A stretch of 64,000 nucleotides of DNA from DASXKD01 sp963707905 (GTDB lineage Bacteria; Actinomycetota; Actinomycetes; Streptosporangiales; Streptosporangiaceae). The stretch covers positions 62,001 through 126,000 of the forward strand of contig CAVPSA010000025.1 in assembly GCA_963707905.1 (NCBI GenBank), read 5' to 3'. Positions within the stretch are counted from its first letter, which is position 1. Every line of letters begins with the position of its first letter. Below the pieces are notes generated by a model. The model worked only from the letters and a program-made list of their open reading frames with translations, was not told where the DNA came from and did not search any database. The translations under genes and the position numbers were made by a program. This document shows, piece by piece, positions 1-7,839 of this stretch.

Positions 1-170
1 TGGGCGAACGGCTCGCCGCCGCTGCCGTCAGGGCCGAGGAACAGCAGGCCAAGCGCCAGGCGGCCGATGTGGCCAGCGCGGAACTGACCTCCGTCATGCC
101 AGCGATCAACCTTCGCCCTCCGGTGACGCTGCCCGGGCAGCAGGCCGGCGGCGACACGCCGCGGGACTGA
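1..170 (+). CDS. C-terminal end of an unidentified protein (5' end outside window)
   Basis: An open frame enters from the left edge and stops at TGA 168-170, giving about 55 residues. The first part is rich in Ala, Glu, Gln, Arg and Lys (ERLAAAAVRAEEQQAKRQAA), which looks like the end of a helix or coiled coil; the last 20 residues are Pro/Gly-rich and probably disordered. Third positions are almost all G or C, which supports coding. No domain can be recognised. It runs towards the histidine kinase gene, and the two stops are only 24 bp apart. Confidence 0.5.
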   Translation, partial: GERLAAAAVRAEEQQAKRQAADVASAELTSVMPAINLRPPVTLPGQQAGGDTPRD

Positions 171-194
171 CCTGGCGGCGGGACCGCCGGGCGG

Positions 195-1418
195 TCACTG
201 CCCGGAGCTGGCCGTCTGGCCGGCCGGATCGGCTTGCGCGGCGGGCACCGGGCGGAGCGGCAGGCGGACCGTGAACGTGCTTCCCTGGCCTTCGGCGCTC
301 TGCACGGTGATGGCGCCGTGGTGCGCGTCCGCGATGGCTGTGGCAATGGCCAGCCCCAGGCCGGTCCCGGGGATCACCCGCCGGGTGGCGTCCGCCGTCC
401 GGTAGAAACGCTCGAAGATCCGTTCCAGGTCGGCGGCAGGTATGCCCATGCCGGTATCGGCAACCGTGAGTACCGCCTGGCCGTCCGCCACGCCGGTGCT
501 GATCTCCACCCGCCCTCCGGTCCCGGTGAACTTCACCGCATTGGACAACAGATTGCCCAGCAGCTGGCCGATCCGCCCGGGGTCGGCGGCGAACCGCGGC
601 ACCGGAGCCGCGGACAGCACCATGTCGATGTGCTTGACCTGGGCATCGGGCCGCGACTCCGCCACTGCCTCGGCGGCGATCTCGGCCAGGTCGATGCCCT
701 GGAGTTCCAGGGCCAGCTTCCCCGTCCGCATCCGGGACAGGAACAGCAGATCTCCGACCAGCCGCAGCAACTGCTCCGCGTTGCGCCCGATCACCTCGGC
801 GAAACGGCCGGTGTTCGGGCTGTCGGCCCCCTCCTCCTCCAGCAGCTCGATGTAGCCGATGATCGAGGTCAGCGGGGTCCTCAGTTCGTGCGAGACCACG
901 GCGATGAACTCGTCCTTGAGCCGGTCGAGCTCGCGCAGCCGCTCGTTCTGGGCACTCAGCTCGGACGCCTGCCTGGCGAGCATATTCTCGGCGCTGACCT
1001 GGGCCGTGACATCACGGGAGATCCCGAAGGTGCCGATGATCTGGCCGGTTTCGTCAAGTAGCGGCATCTTCGTGGTGGACACCCAGGCGTCCGGCCGCCC
1101 GGTGTAGGTCTCCCGCTCGACCTGGCCCGCGATCGGCTTGCCGGTCTGAATGATCTCCTGCTCGTCCGCGAACGCGTCGGCGGCGTGCTGGTAGCTGAAG
1201 ACGTCGAAGTCCGTCTTCCCGGTCAGCTCCTCAGCCGAACGGCCCGGAGCATACGCGGCGATCCAGCCCGCGCTGACGAAAAGGAACCTGCTCTCCAGGT
1301 CCTTGAAATACACGCGCTCCTCGGTCGTGGACAACAGGTTCGCCATGCACGTGAGCCTGAGCTCGCGTCTGGCCTCGATGTCCGCGTCCCGCTGCGGCGC
1401 TGACTTGGCCCTGGCCAT
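195..1418 (-). CDS. PAS-domain sensor histidine kinase (soluble)
   Basis: A 407-residue kinase of two-component type. The N-terminal PAS/PAC domain covers about residues 25-140 and ends in the typical GTFGISRDVTA segment. A short coiled linker (about 145-170) leads to the HisKA domain with the phospho-acceptor His177 in VVSHELRTP. The HATPase domain follows, with N-box NLLSNAVKF (289-297), G1 box DTGMGIP (321-327) and G2 box GTGLGLA (351-357). No transmembrane segment or signal peptide is visible, so it should sense a cytoplasmic cue through the PAS domain. No response regulator gene lies next to it, which makes it an orphan kinase within this window. ATG is at 1418, with Arg/Ala-rich residues before the PAS domain. 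Confidence 0.92.
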   Translation of the reverse strand: MARAKSAPQRDADIEARRELRLTCMANLLSTTEERVYFKDLESRFLFVSAGWIAAYAPGRSAEELTGKTDFDVFSYQHAADAFADEQEIIQTGKPIAGQVERETYTGRPDAWVSTTKMPLLDETGQIIGTFGISRDVTAQVSAENMLARQASELSAQNERLRELDRLKDEFIAVVSHELRTPLTSIIGYIELLEEEGADSPNTGRFAEVIGRNAEQLLRLVGDLLFLSRMRTGKLALELQGIDLAEIAAEAVAESRPDAQVKHIDMVLSAAPVPRFAADPGRIGQLLGNLLSNAVKFTGTGGRVEISTGVADGQAVLTVADTGMGIPAADLERIFERFYRTADATRRVIPGTGLGLAIATAIADAHHGAITVQSAEGQGSTFTVRLPLRPVPAAQADPAGQTASSGQ

Positions 1419-1532
1419 CGCCCCCCCGGATCGGCCGCTCGCCCCTTCTATGTTCCCATCCGCTGAAGCGCCTCTCCTAACCAGGTCGGCGTTTCATCGG
1501 TGCTGGTCACGGGGCCGGGGCTGGCCTGCCGC

Positions 1533-2201
1533 TCAGCGGCTGGCGGCCGCCAGCGCTGCGCGCACCGCGTCGGCGCTCGCGGGCGATCCCTTCTCGTCGT
1601 CGAACGACCCGTACGGCGTGGCATAGACCGGGGTGCCGGGCTGCTGGCGCCAGCTCTCCGCGAGGGGCCCCGCGTCCACGGCTCCGTAGCCGATCGAGTC
1701 GAGGAACGCGGTCACCGCCGCCTTCGCCGCCGGGTCGTCGCCCGCGATGGGGAGGTAGCTGCGATCGGGCGCCCCGGACGGGCGGCTCAGCGACTCCAGG
1801 TGCTTGAAGAAGATGTTGTTGAATGCCTTCACCACCGCGGACCCGGCCAGGTGCCGCTGTATCAGTTCGCTGCTGGTCGCCGCCCCGCTGTCGAGTTCGG
1901 GGATCTGCCCGTCTCGCTGCGGATAGTAGTTGCAGGTGTCGATGACCACCTTCCCAGCCAGCGGCCCGGGGTCGACGTTCTGGAACGCGTGCAGCGGAAT
2001 CGTGACCACGACGAGGTCGCCGCCCTCGGCGGCCTCCTGCCCGGTCCCGGCCCGGGCCAGCGGCCCGAGTTCACCGGCCAGTTCCGTCAGGGTGCCCGGC
2101 CCGCGGGAGTTGCTGAGTATCACCGGGTGCCCGGCCGCCACGGCGAGCTTGGCCACGGTGCCACCGATGTGGCCACTTCCGATCAGTCCCACAGTTGTCA
2201 T
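1533..2201 (-). CDS. NADPH-dependent F420 reductase-like oxidoreductase
   Basis: A 222-residue Rossmann-fold protein of the COG2085 group (F420H2:NADP oxidoreductase-like). The nucleotide-binding motif GLIGSGHIGGTVA is at residues 5-17, followed by the NSRGP stretch that in this group lies near the NADP phosphate. VVVTIPLHAF and VIDTCNYYP follow as in the family, and a conserved VVKAFNNI segment is at about 125. Family knowledge predicts hydride transfer between NADPH and cofactor F420, but many actinobacterial paralogues have no proven substrate. The cofC/fbiD gene at 27989 shows that the host probably makes F420. The gene starts 28 bp downstream of the DJ-1/PfpI stop on the same strand, so the two may be co-transcribed. 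Confidence 0.85.
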   Translation of the reverse strand: MTTVGLIGSGHIGGTVAKLAVAAGHPVILSNSRGPGTLTELAGELGPLARAGTGQEAAEGGDLVVVTIPLHAFQNVDPGPLAGKVVIDTCNYYPQRDGQIPELDSGAATSSELIQRHLAGSAVVKAFNNIFFKHLESLSRPSGAPDRSYLPIAGDDPAAKAAVTAFLDSIGYGAVDAGPLAESWRQQPGTPVYATPYGSFDDEKGSPASADAVRAALAAASR

Positions 2202-2229
2202 GGACGCGGTAACCCCGGTGGGCAGGCGA

Positions 2230-2778
2230 TCATTCCACGCTGGTGCGCCAACTGCTGGAGCCGCCGAGCGCGCGCAGCAGAGCCTTCATCCAGGGCCCCA
2301 GGTCGGCGGGGGTCCGGGCGGAGATGAGGTTGCCATCCACGACCGTGGCCTCGTCCACCCAGTCGACTCCGGCGTTGACCATGTCGTCGCGGATCGCGCG
2401 CACGCTGGTCGCCCGGCGGCCCTTGACGATCTTCGCGGAGATCGGCACCCAGCCGGCATGGCAGATGAAGGCGATCGGCTTCCCCGCCTCGTCGAACGCC
2501 CGGACCAGGTCCAGCACCGCTTCGGACCGCCGCAGCTTGTCCGGCGCATAGCCGCCAGGAATGACAAGCGCGTCGAAATCGTTTGCGGATAGCCCGTCCA
2601 CCGTGGTGTCCACGGCAACCGGCCCGTGGCCTTTCTTTCCGGTCACCGGCTGCTCGTCGAGGCCGGCCACGGTCACCGTGACCTCCTCCTCGCGCAACCG
2701 GTACAGCGGGTACAGCAACTCCATGTCCTCGAACTCGCTGGCGGCGAGCAGGAGGACCTTCCGTCCTGCCAAGGTCAT
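2230..2778 (-). CDS. DJ-1/PfpI family protein
   Basis: A 182-residue flavodoxin-like protein of the DJ-1/PfpI superfamily. The first strand is KVLLLAASEFEDMEL, which carries the conserved Glu; the nucleophile elbow is FICHAGW, with the reactive Cys at about residue 104; VIPGGYAPD lies before it. The family contains intracellular proteases, glyoxalase III-type deglycases and stress chaperones, so the exact reaction cannot be named. A longer frame extends to 2889, but its first 37 residues are Arg/Pro-rich and unlike the family. The ATG at 2778 opening MTLAGRKVLLL is therefore chosen. It probably forms a two-gene unit with the oxidoreductase downstream. Confidence 0.87.
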   Translation of the reverse strand: MTLAGRKVLLLAASEFEDMELLYPLYRLREEEVTVTVAGLDEQPVTGKKGHGPVAVDTTVDGLSANDFDALVIPGGYAPDKLRRSEAVLDLVRAFDEAGKPIAFICHAGWVPISAKIVKGRRATSVRAIRDDMVNAGVDWVDEATVVDGNLISARTPADLGPWMKALLRALGGSSSWRTSVE

Positions 2779-3067
2779 AGCTCCGACCCTACGCTCCGCG
2801 TTGTGCCACCGGCGTGGCGCCCGGCGCCCCTGGGCAGGGCTGCTGGCAGCCGCTGGGGAGCACCGGGTGCGGCCGCAATCGCGGGACAAACACCATCAAA
2901 AGGTTCTCTTCATAATAATCTACGAAATTCAAAACTATACGAATTAATCATTCGCGGATACGTCTCCGCCGGGCAAATAGGAGCTATTACGAAAGGGGAT
3001 CTGTGGGCGGTCCCGGCATGCTAAATATCTCTATTGTGCTGTCTGGATTGCCGGGGCAGGAGGTGTC
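2779..3067. promoter_or_regulatory. AT-rich divergent intergenic region
   Basis: This 289-bp spacer separates the leftward DJ-1/PfpI gene from the rightward STAND NTPase gene. Positions about 2885-3055 are far richer in A and T than the rest of the window (for example CATAATAATCTACGAAATTC), as expected for promoters or a xenogeneic-silencer target in a high-G+C genome. A ribosome-binding site GGAGG ends 5 nt before the GTG at 3068. No confident -35/-10 pair could be chosen. Confidence 0.45.
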
Positions 3068-5773
3068 GTGGCAGCGAAGATACTTAGTATTCGGCCCGGA
3101 AAGATCGCCGTGCCGGGGGAAATGGTGCCCGCCGGGAGGGAGCCCGCAGGAATGGCTTCGGCGGAAGCTGCGCCGCCCGGTGCGGTGCAGGCGGGTGCGG
3201 CGCAGGCGGGGGCGGCGCCGTCCGGGTCTGAGAACACCCCGCTGGGGCCATCCTCGGGTGGAGTGGCTCCGGCGGGGGCAATGCCGGATAGTGCGGTGCC
3301 GGATAGTGCGCAAGGCCCGCCGGTCCGCGAGGCTCCGCCGGCCCGCGGTGGCCCGCCACGGCAAGGCCCGCCGCTCCGCGAGGTCCTGCCGGTTCAGGGT
3401 GGCCTCACGGTGCGCGAGGCGCGGCCCCTGCCCGCGGGCCGGCCAGTCCGCGCAATCCCGCAAAGCCCGGCGCCACCGGTCCCGGTCGCGCACGGTCCGG
3501 CGGCGCCGCCGACGTCGGCGGCGCCCGTTCCCGCACCCCGGTCCGTTGCCGCTGGCCTGCCGGTATCTGCAGGTCACGCCGGCGGAGCCGGGCCGCGGCG
3601 GCAGTTCGCGTCCCCGTCGATCCGGTCCGCCGAACGCCGGCGCTGGTGCGCGGAACTGCTCGCCCCCGACATGGCGGGAGTGCTGCTGCACGGCGCGGGC
3701 GGAATCGGCAAGTCCGCACTGGCCGCACAGATCGCTGCGCGGGCCGTGCGCCTGGAGCCCGGCCGCCTCACCGTGACCTTCAACGGCGAAGTCTCCGCCG
3801 ACACGTTCCTGGCCCGCCTCGCCAGTACGCTGCGGCGGCACCCGGTGGCCGCGTCCCGCGGCGGTGCCCGCGCCCTGGCGTCGGCCGGCCGGACCGACCT
3901 GTCCTGGGGTCACCGGCTGGAGTTGTTCCGCAGCCATGTCCTGGGCGCCGTGCCGGTCCTGGTCGTATTGGACGACTTTGACGACAACCTGTCCGTGCGC
4001 TCGGCCAAACCGGCCGTCGAGGACCCGGCGCTCGCCGGGCTGCTGGCGAATCTGGCCAGCGCGCCCGGGCTGGCCAGGCTGCTGATCACCTGCCGGAACC
4101 CGTTCGGCATACCCGGCGCGGGCGGGCGGGCTCTTGGCCACAGGCGTGTCGGCCCGCTCTCCCTTTCTGGCGCCGCCCGGCTGGCCGCCGCACTGCCCGC
4201 GCTCAGCCTGCTGGACGAACCGGACGTCGACCAGGCATGGCGGCTGACCGGCGGCCATCCACGGAACATGGAATACCTGGACGCGCTGCTGTCCGGTGGC
4301 CACGCCGCCTTCGCGGAGGTGGCCGAACGCCTTGCCGCGGCGATCGGGGCCAGGACCGGCCACGCCATTCTGCGCATGGCAGCCGATGCCCGGGCCCCCG
4401 GCTCCTTGGCCGCTGTGGAAAAGCTGGCACTGGTGGCCGGCGACGTGCTGCTCGGCGAACTGTGCGCCCTGCTCAGCCCGGCCGCCCACGACCTGTTAAC
4501 CGGCGCATCCGTCTACCGGGAGCCGGTCGGCAGCCATGTGCTGCTGCTCCCGGCGGGCCAGCCCCGCCAGGCCGCCGAACTCACCGGCCTGGTCGCCGAA
4601 TGCGGGGCGGCCGGCCTGCTGGCCGCGGACTACGGTGGCGAACTGCCATCGGTCTTCGTGCACCGGTGGACCGCCGCCGAACTCCACCACCGGCTCTCCC
4701 GCGAGCAGCGGGGCGAGGAAGTCGCCGACGCCCACCGCCGGGCCGCCGAGTACTGGCGCTGGCGGATCTCGTCCTGGCCGCACGACCGCCATGCGCTGCA
4801 CGAGGCCAGCTACCACCTGCTGCGGGCCGGGGAAGCGGGCCAGCGTGATCGCGCCGGGGCCCGGCGCGGCACCGTGCGGCGGCTGACCGTGCTCGGCGCG
4901 GCCGCCCTTGCGGTGACGGTAGCGGCGGGCGCCACCGCGGCGGCTACCGGGGCCTTCTCGGCGCCGGCGCACCTGCCCGGCCCGGCGGCGGCGCACGGCG
5001 GCGCCGCCGCGGATCCGCTGGCCGGCCGGTCCGCGGCCGTGCGTGGCCAGGCCGCGGCATGGGTGGCCGCGCAGGCGAGCAGGGATGCGATCGTGTCCTG
5101 CGACCCGGCGATGTGCGCCGCGTTGCAGGGGCACGGGATATCGCCGGGGAACCTTCTGGTGCTGCGCCCGTCTTCGGCCGATCCGCTCGGCTCGGACCTG
5201 GTGCTGGCGACCCCCGCGGTACGCAGCCAGTTCGGCCGCCGCCTGGCGAGCGTGTACGCGCCCGTGATCATTGCCAGCTTCGGTGCCGGTGACCTGCGGA
5301 TCGACGTGCGCGCCGTGGCACCGGACGGTGCGGCCGCCTACCGGGCCGCGCTGGCCACCGACCTGGCCGCCCGCCGGGACGCCGGGCGTGAACTGCTGCA
5401 CAACCGGCGGATCGGCCTCTCCGCGGCCGCCCGCCGCGATCTCGCCGCCGGCCGGGTCGACTCCCGGCTCCTCCTCATCCTGGCCGCCGTGGTCAACATC
5501 GAGCCGGTGCGGGTCACCGCGTTCACCGACGCCGGTCCCCGGGCCGCCCCTGGTGTGCCGCTGCGGGGCGCCGACCTGGCTGTGCTCGGCCCCAGGACCG
5601 CTCTGCAAAGAGTGCTCTCCTTCGTGCGCGCGCAGCGGCCGCCCTACCGGCCCGCCCGGGCGGTGATCGTCCGCGGGCGCACCGGCCCGCCACTGATCAG
5701 CGTGGAGTTCGGCGCGCCCAGCCTGGCCGGCCTGCTCCAGGGCCGGCCCCTGATCAGCCGCGGCCCCGCCTAA
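3068..5773 (+). CDS. STAND-type P-loop NTPase with transmembrane segment
   Basis: A 901-residue protein starting at GTG 3068, directly behind a good GGAGG. Residues 1-180 are Pro/Ala/Gly-rich and probably disordered. An NTPase domain follows with Walker A GAGGIGKSAL (209-218) and a Walker B-like VLDDFDDN (about 300-307), which is the NB-ARC/STAND pattern. The helical part to about 595 would fit the winged-helix and arm regions of such ATPases. A single hydrophobic segment (about 606-630) is followed by about 260 residues of unknown fold, perhaps outside the membrane. STAND proteins usually work as signal-driven switches. Here the following genes (DUF4397 surface protein, sortase) suggest a role at the cell envelope; this is inference. 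I cannot name a characterised homologue. Confidence 0.75.
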   Translation: MAAKILSIRPGKIAVPGEMVPAGREPAGMASAEAAPPGAVQAGAAQAGAAPSGSENTPLGPSSGGVAPAGAMPDSAVPDSAQGPPVREAPPARGGPPRQGPPLREVLPVQGGLTVREARPLPAGRPVRAIPQSPAPPVPVAHGPAAPPTSAAPVPAPRSVAAGLPVSAGHAGGAGPRRQFASPSIRSAERRRWCAELLAPDMAGVLLHGAGGIGKSALAAQIAARAVRLEPGRLTVTFNGEVSADTFLARLASTLRRHPVAASRGGARALASAGRTDLSWGHRLELFRSHVLGAVPVLVVLDDFDDNLSVRSAKPAVEDPALAGLLANLASAPGLARLLITCRNPFGIPGAGGRALGHRRVGPLSLSGAARLAAALPALSLLDEPDVDQAWRLTGGHPRNMEYLDALLSGGHAAFAEVAERLAAAIGARTGHAILRMAADARAPGSLAAVEKLALVAGDVLLGELCALLSPAAHDLLTGASVYREPVGSHVLLLPAGQPRQAAELTGLVAECGAAGLLAADYGGELPSVFVHRWTAAELHHRLSREQRGEEVADAHRRAAEYWRWRISSWPHDRHALHEASYHLLRAGEAGQRDRAGARRGTVRRLTVLGAAALAVTVAAGATAAATGAFSAPAHLPGPAAAHGGAAADPLAGRSAAVRGQAAAWVAAQASRDAIVSCDPAMCAALQGHGISPGNLLVLRPSSADPLGSDLVLATPAVRSQFGRRLASVYAPVIIASFGAGDLRIDVRAVAPDGAAAYRAALATDLAARRDAGRELLHNRRIGLSAAARRDLAAGRVDSRLLLILAAVVNIEPVRVTAFTDAGPRAAPGVPLRGADLAVLGPRTALQRVLSFVRAQRPPYRPARAVIVRGRTGPPLISVEFGAPSLAGLLQGRPLISRGPA

Positions 5774-5912
5774 GGCCCGGCGCGGCCCGGCCAAGGCGGG
5801 CTCAGCCACGGCACACCTATCCCCCAGATCCGCAAGAACCACCAATCGATGTCACAGCACGCCCCCGAGAACCGGGCGCCATACCGGGCGCCCGGGGAGA
5901 GATGAGGATCCA

Positions 5913-6749
5913 ATGAGATTGCCGCGCAAGGCGTTCCGTGCGGTCGCCCTGGCCGCCGTGATGGTGTACGCGATGCTGCTCGGCGCCGTCCCTGCGGGCG
6001 CGTCACCCGGCGGCGGATGGGTGCGGCTCGCGCACCTGTCGCCGAACGCCCCCGCCGTGGACGTGTACCTGTACTCCTTCGGCAACCCCCAAGCCCGGCT
6101 GGTGCTGCATCACGTCAGCTACGGCACGGTCTCGCCGTACCAGGAAGTCCCGCCGGGGGACTACACGGTGTCGATGCGCTCCGCGGGCGCCGCGGCCACG
6201 GCACAGCCGCTGCTGTCCACCGGGTTCCGGGTGAGTGCCGGCCAGGCCTACACGGTGGCCGGCATGGGGCCCGCGGCCGGGCTGCGGCTGCAGGTGCTCA
6301 GGGACACGCTGACGGTGCCGGCCGGGCAGGTGCTGATCCGGGTCATCCAGGCCTCGCTGCGCGAGCACGTGGTGCGTGTCCGGCTCACCGGGCAGCTGCT
6401 CGCGCGCAAGCTGGACTTCGCCAGCACCACGCCCTACCAGGCGGTCTCCGCCGGGAGCACGGTCGCGCACGTGGCCGGGGATACCGAGGACGCGTCCCTG
6501 GGCATGTCGCTGCGGCCGGACACGGTCCACACGCTGGTGGTGCTGGACGGCGCCGGCCATCTGCGCCTTACCGACCTGGAGGATGCGGCAGGCAGCGCGA
6601 TCCGGCCGGCGGGCGGCGCGGCCACCGGCGTGGGCGGCATGGCGCCGCGGCAGGCCACCTCCCCGGTTCCGTGGCTGGCCGTGCTCGGCACCGGCCTCCT
6701 GCTCGCCAGCGCCGCCGCCCGCGGTTACCGCCGGATCCGGACGCCGTGA
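5913..6749 (+). CDS. DUF4397-domain cell-surface protein
   Basis: A 278-residue exported protein. The N-terminus is a signal peptide with basic start (MRLPRKAFR), a hydrophobic core and a likely cleavage after AGA near residue 30. The next 180 residues match the DUF4397 pattern: VRLAHLSPNAPAVDVYLY at the start, then two similar beta-rich halves with PGDYTV and LVVLDGAG. The end, about 252-278, is a hydrophobic helix followed by RGYRRIRTP, which looks like a membrane or cell-wall anchor. No LPxTG- or LAxTG-like sorting signal is present just before it, so attachment by the adjacent sortase is not proven. The stop codon overlaps the sortase start by four bases (GTGA), so the two are translationally coupled. 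GAGAGATGAGGATCC precedes the ATG. Confidence 0.85.
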   Translation: MRLPRKAFRAVALAAVMVYAMLLGAVPAGASPGGGWVRLAHLSPNAPAVDVYLYSFGNPQARLVLHHVSYGTVSPYQEVPPGDYTVSMRSAGAAATAQPLLSTGFRVSAGQAYTVAGMGPAAGLRLQVLRDTLTVPAGQVLIRVIQASLREHVVRVRLTGQLLARKLDFASTTPYQAVSAGSTVAHVAGDTEDASLGMSLRPDTVHTLVVLDGAGHLRLTDLEDAAGSAIRPAGGAATGVGGMAPRQATSPVPWLAVLGTGLLLASAAARGYRRIRTP

Positions 6750-7387
6750 CCCGCCACGCCGTCGGCGGGCGCGGTGTGCTCGCCGCGCTCGCCCTCGGCC
6801 TGGCGCTGATCGCCGCGGGCGGTGTGGGGCTGGTGCTGACCCGTGGCGGCCCGGTGGCCGGCCCGCCGCTGGCCCGGGTGCCCGCCCCGGACGGCACCGC
6901 CGCCAGCGTCCCCTGGCCCGCCGCGGCGGGCCAGGTCGCGGCACCGGTCCGGCTGACCATCCCGGCGATCGGCGTCCGCACCCGGCTGATCCGGCTCGGC
7001 CTCACCAATGCCGGAACCCTGCAGGTGCCAGCCAGCTACCAGATCGCCGGCTGGTACGACCGCAGCCCGCGGCCGGGCGCGACCGGTTCGGCGATCATCG
7101 CCGGGCACATCGACTCCTACCGTGGGCCTGGAGTCTTCTTCCGGCTGGCCGGCCTGCACCGCGGCGATCGTGCCTACGTCCGGCGCGCGGACGGCAGCCT
7201 CGTGGTGTTCCGGGTCACCGCCGTCCGGCTCTACCGCAAGGACCACTTTCCCACCGCCAGCGTTTACGGCCCGGCCGCCGGGCCGCAGCTCCGGCTCATC
7301 AGCTGCGGCGGCACTTTCGATCCCACGCTGCGGTCCTATGAGTCCAACGTGGTGGTCTACGCGGTGGCCGCTGGAAAGGTGGCTTAG
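6746..7387 (+). CDS. Class F-type sortase
   Basis: A 213-residue membrane-bound transpeptidase. After a short basic start, one hydrophobic helix (about 11-33) anchors it; a Pro/Ala linker then leads to the catalytic beta-barrel. The catalytic triad can be placed at His121 (IAGHID), Cys187 (LISCGG) and Arg196 (TLRSYESNV). Actinobacterial class F sortases share the LxIPxIGVxT start of the domain, seen here as LTIPAIGVRT. Sortases cut a sorting motif of surface proteins and join them to the cell wall; no substrate with a clear motif is encoded in this window. GTG at 6746 overlaps the stop of the DUF4397 gene, and the larger frame that continues upstream is not coding. Confidence 0.9.
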   Translation: MTRHAVGGRGVLAALALGLALIAAGGVGLVLTRGGPVAGPPLARVPAPDGTAASVPWPAAAGQVAAPVRLTIPAIGVRTRLIRLGLTNAGTLQVPASYQIAGWYDRSPRPGATGSAIIAGHIDSYRGPGVFFRLAGLHRGDRAYVRRADGSLVVFRVTAVRLYRKDHFPTASVYGPAAGPQLRLISCGGTFDPTLRSYESNVVVYAVAAGKVA

Positions 7388-7447
7388 GGCGTATCCCGTA
7401 GATCTATGCCCGCGCAGCAGGCTGAATGATCTGTGGGGCACGCCCTA
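7385..7447. repeat. 20-bp imperfect inverted repeat spanning two convergent gene ends
   Basis: The left arm 7385-7404 (TAGGGCGTATCCCGTAGATC) and right arm 7428-7447 are inverted copies matching at 16 of 20 positions and separated by 23 bp. The outer TAG of the left arm is the sortase stop codon; the outer CTA of the right arm is the stop of the nitrilase remnant on the other strand. It may be a bidirectional terminator, or the footprint of a small mobile element with terminal inverted repeats. Confidence 0.55.
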
Positions 7448-7830
7448 GCAGGGGATATCCGCCAGGAGGACCCCGGGGCGCCAGTCCGGCAGCCGGGCGG
7501 TCACGCCGCCGTCCGGCCCGACCAGCGCCGCCAGGCCGGGGAAGTCCTCATCGACCGTGGAGCCGGCCTGACCCGCCAGGGCGATCCACAGGCCCCGGCG
7601 GCGCGCGTGGCGGCGCGCGTCGTCCAGGGCCGAGCCCTCCCACCAGTCAAAACCCCGATCAGCCGCTCCGGGTGGGCCGCCGGGTCGGCCGACCCGGTCA
7701 GCGACATCTCCGGGAACAGCACAAGCGCGCAGCCCGCCGCCCTGGCCTCGGCCAGCAGCCCCAGGTGGGCAGCCAGGTTCTGCTCGACGTCACCCTTGGG
7801 GCACCGGATCGCCGCCAGTAGCGCGCGCAC
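7445..7830 (-). pseudogene. Carbon-nitrogen hydrolase (nitrilase) remnant with internal deletion
   Basis: The first 59 residues from GTG 7830 are a normal nitrilase-superfamily N-terminus, including the catalytic Glu41 in LFPEMSLTG and the segment HPERLIG. At about 7650 the sequence jumps, with a frame change, into FDWWEGSALDDARRHARR and runs to the TAG at 7445-7447 with a typical family C-terminus (LVGPDGGVTARLPDWRPG). The middle of the enzyme is missing, including the segment with the catalytic Lys and Cys. Members of this family are about 250 residues long; here only about 128 remain. The gene starts 9 bp after the TPR gene stop, so it was probably the second gene of that operon. It should be inactive. 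Confidence 0.8.
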
Positions 7831-7839
7831 GCTCCCGCC

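Noticed and set aside
2987..4489. 500-residue open frame opposite the STAND gene
   Set aside because: Shadow of the real gene: Arg/Gly/Pro-rich, no ribosome-binding site, no motifs.
6660..6749. LPxTG-type sorting signal in the DUF4397 protein
   Set aside because: The C-terminal helix and basic tail are there, but no LPxTG, LAxTG or similar motif precedes them.
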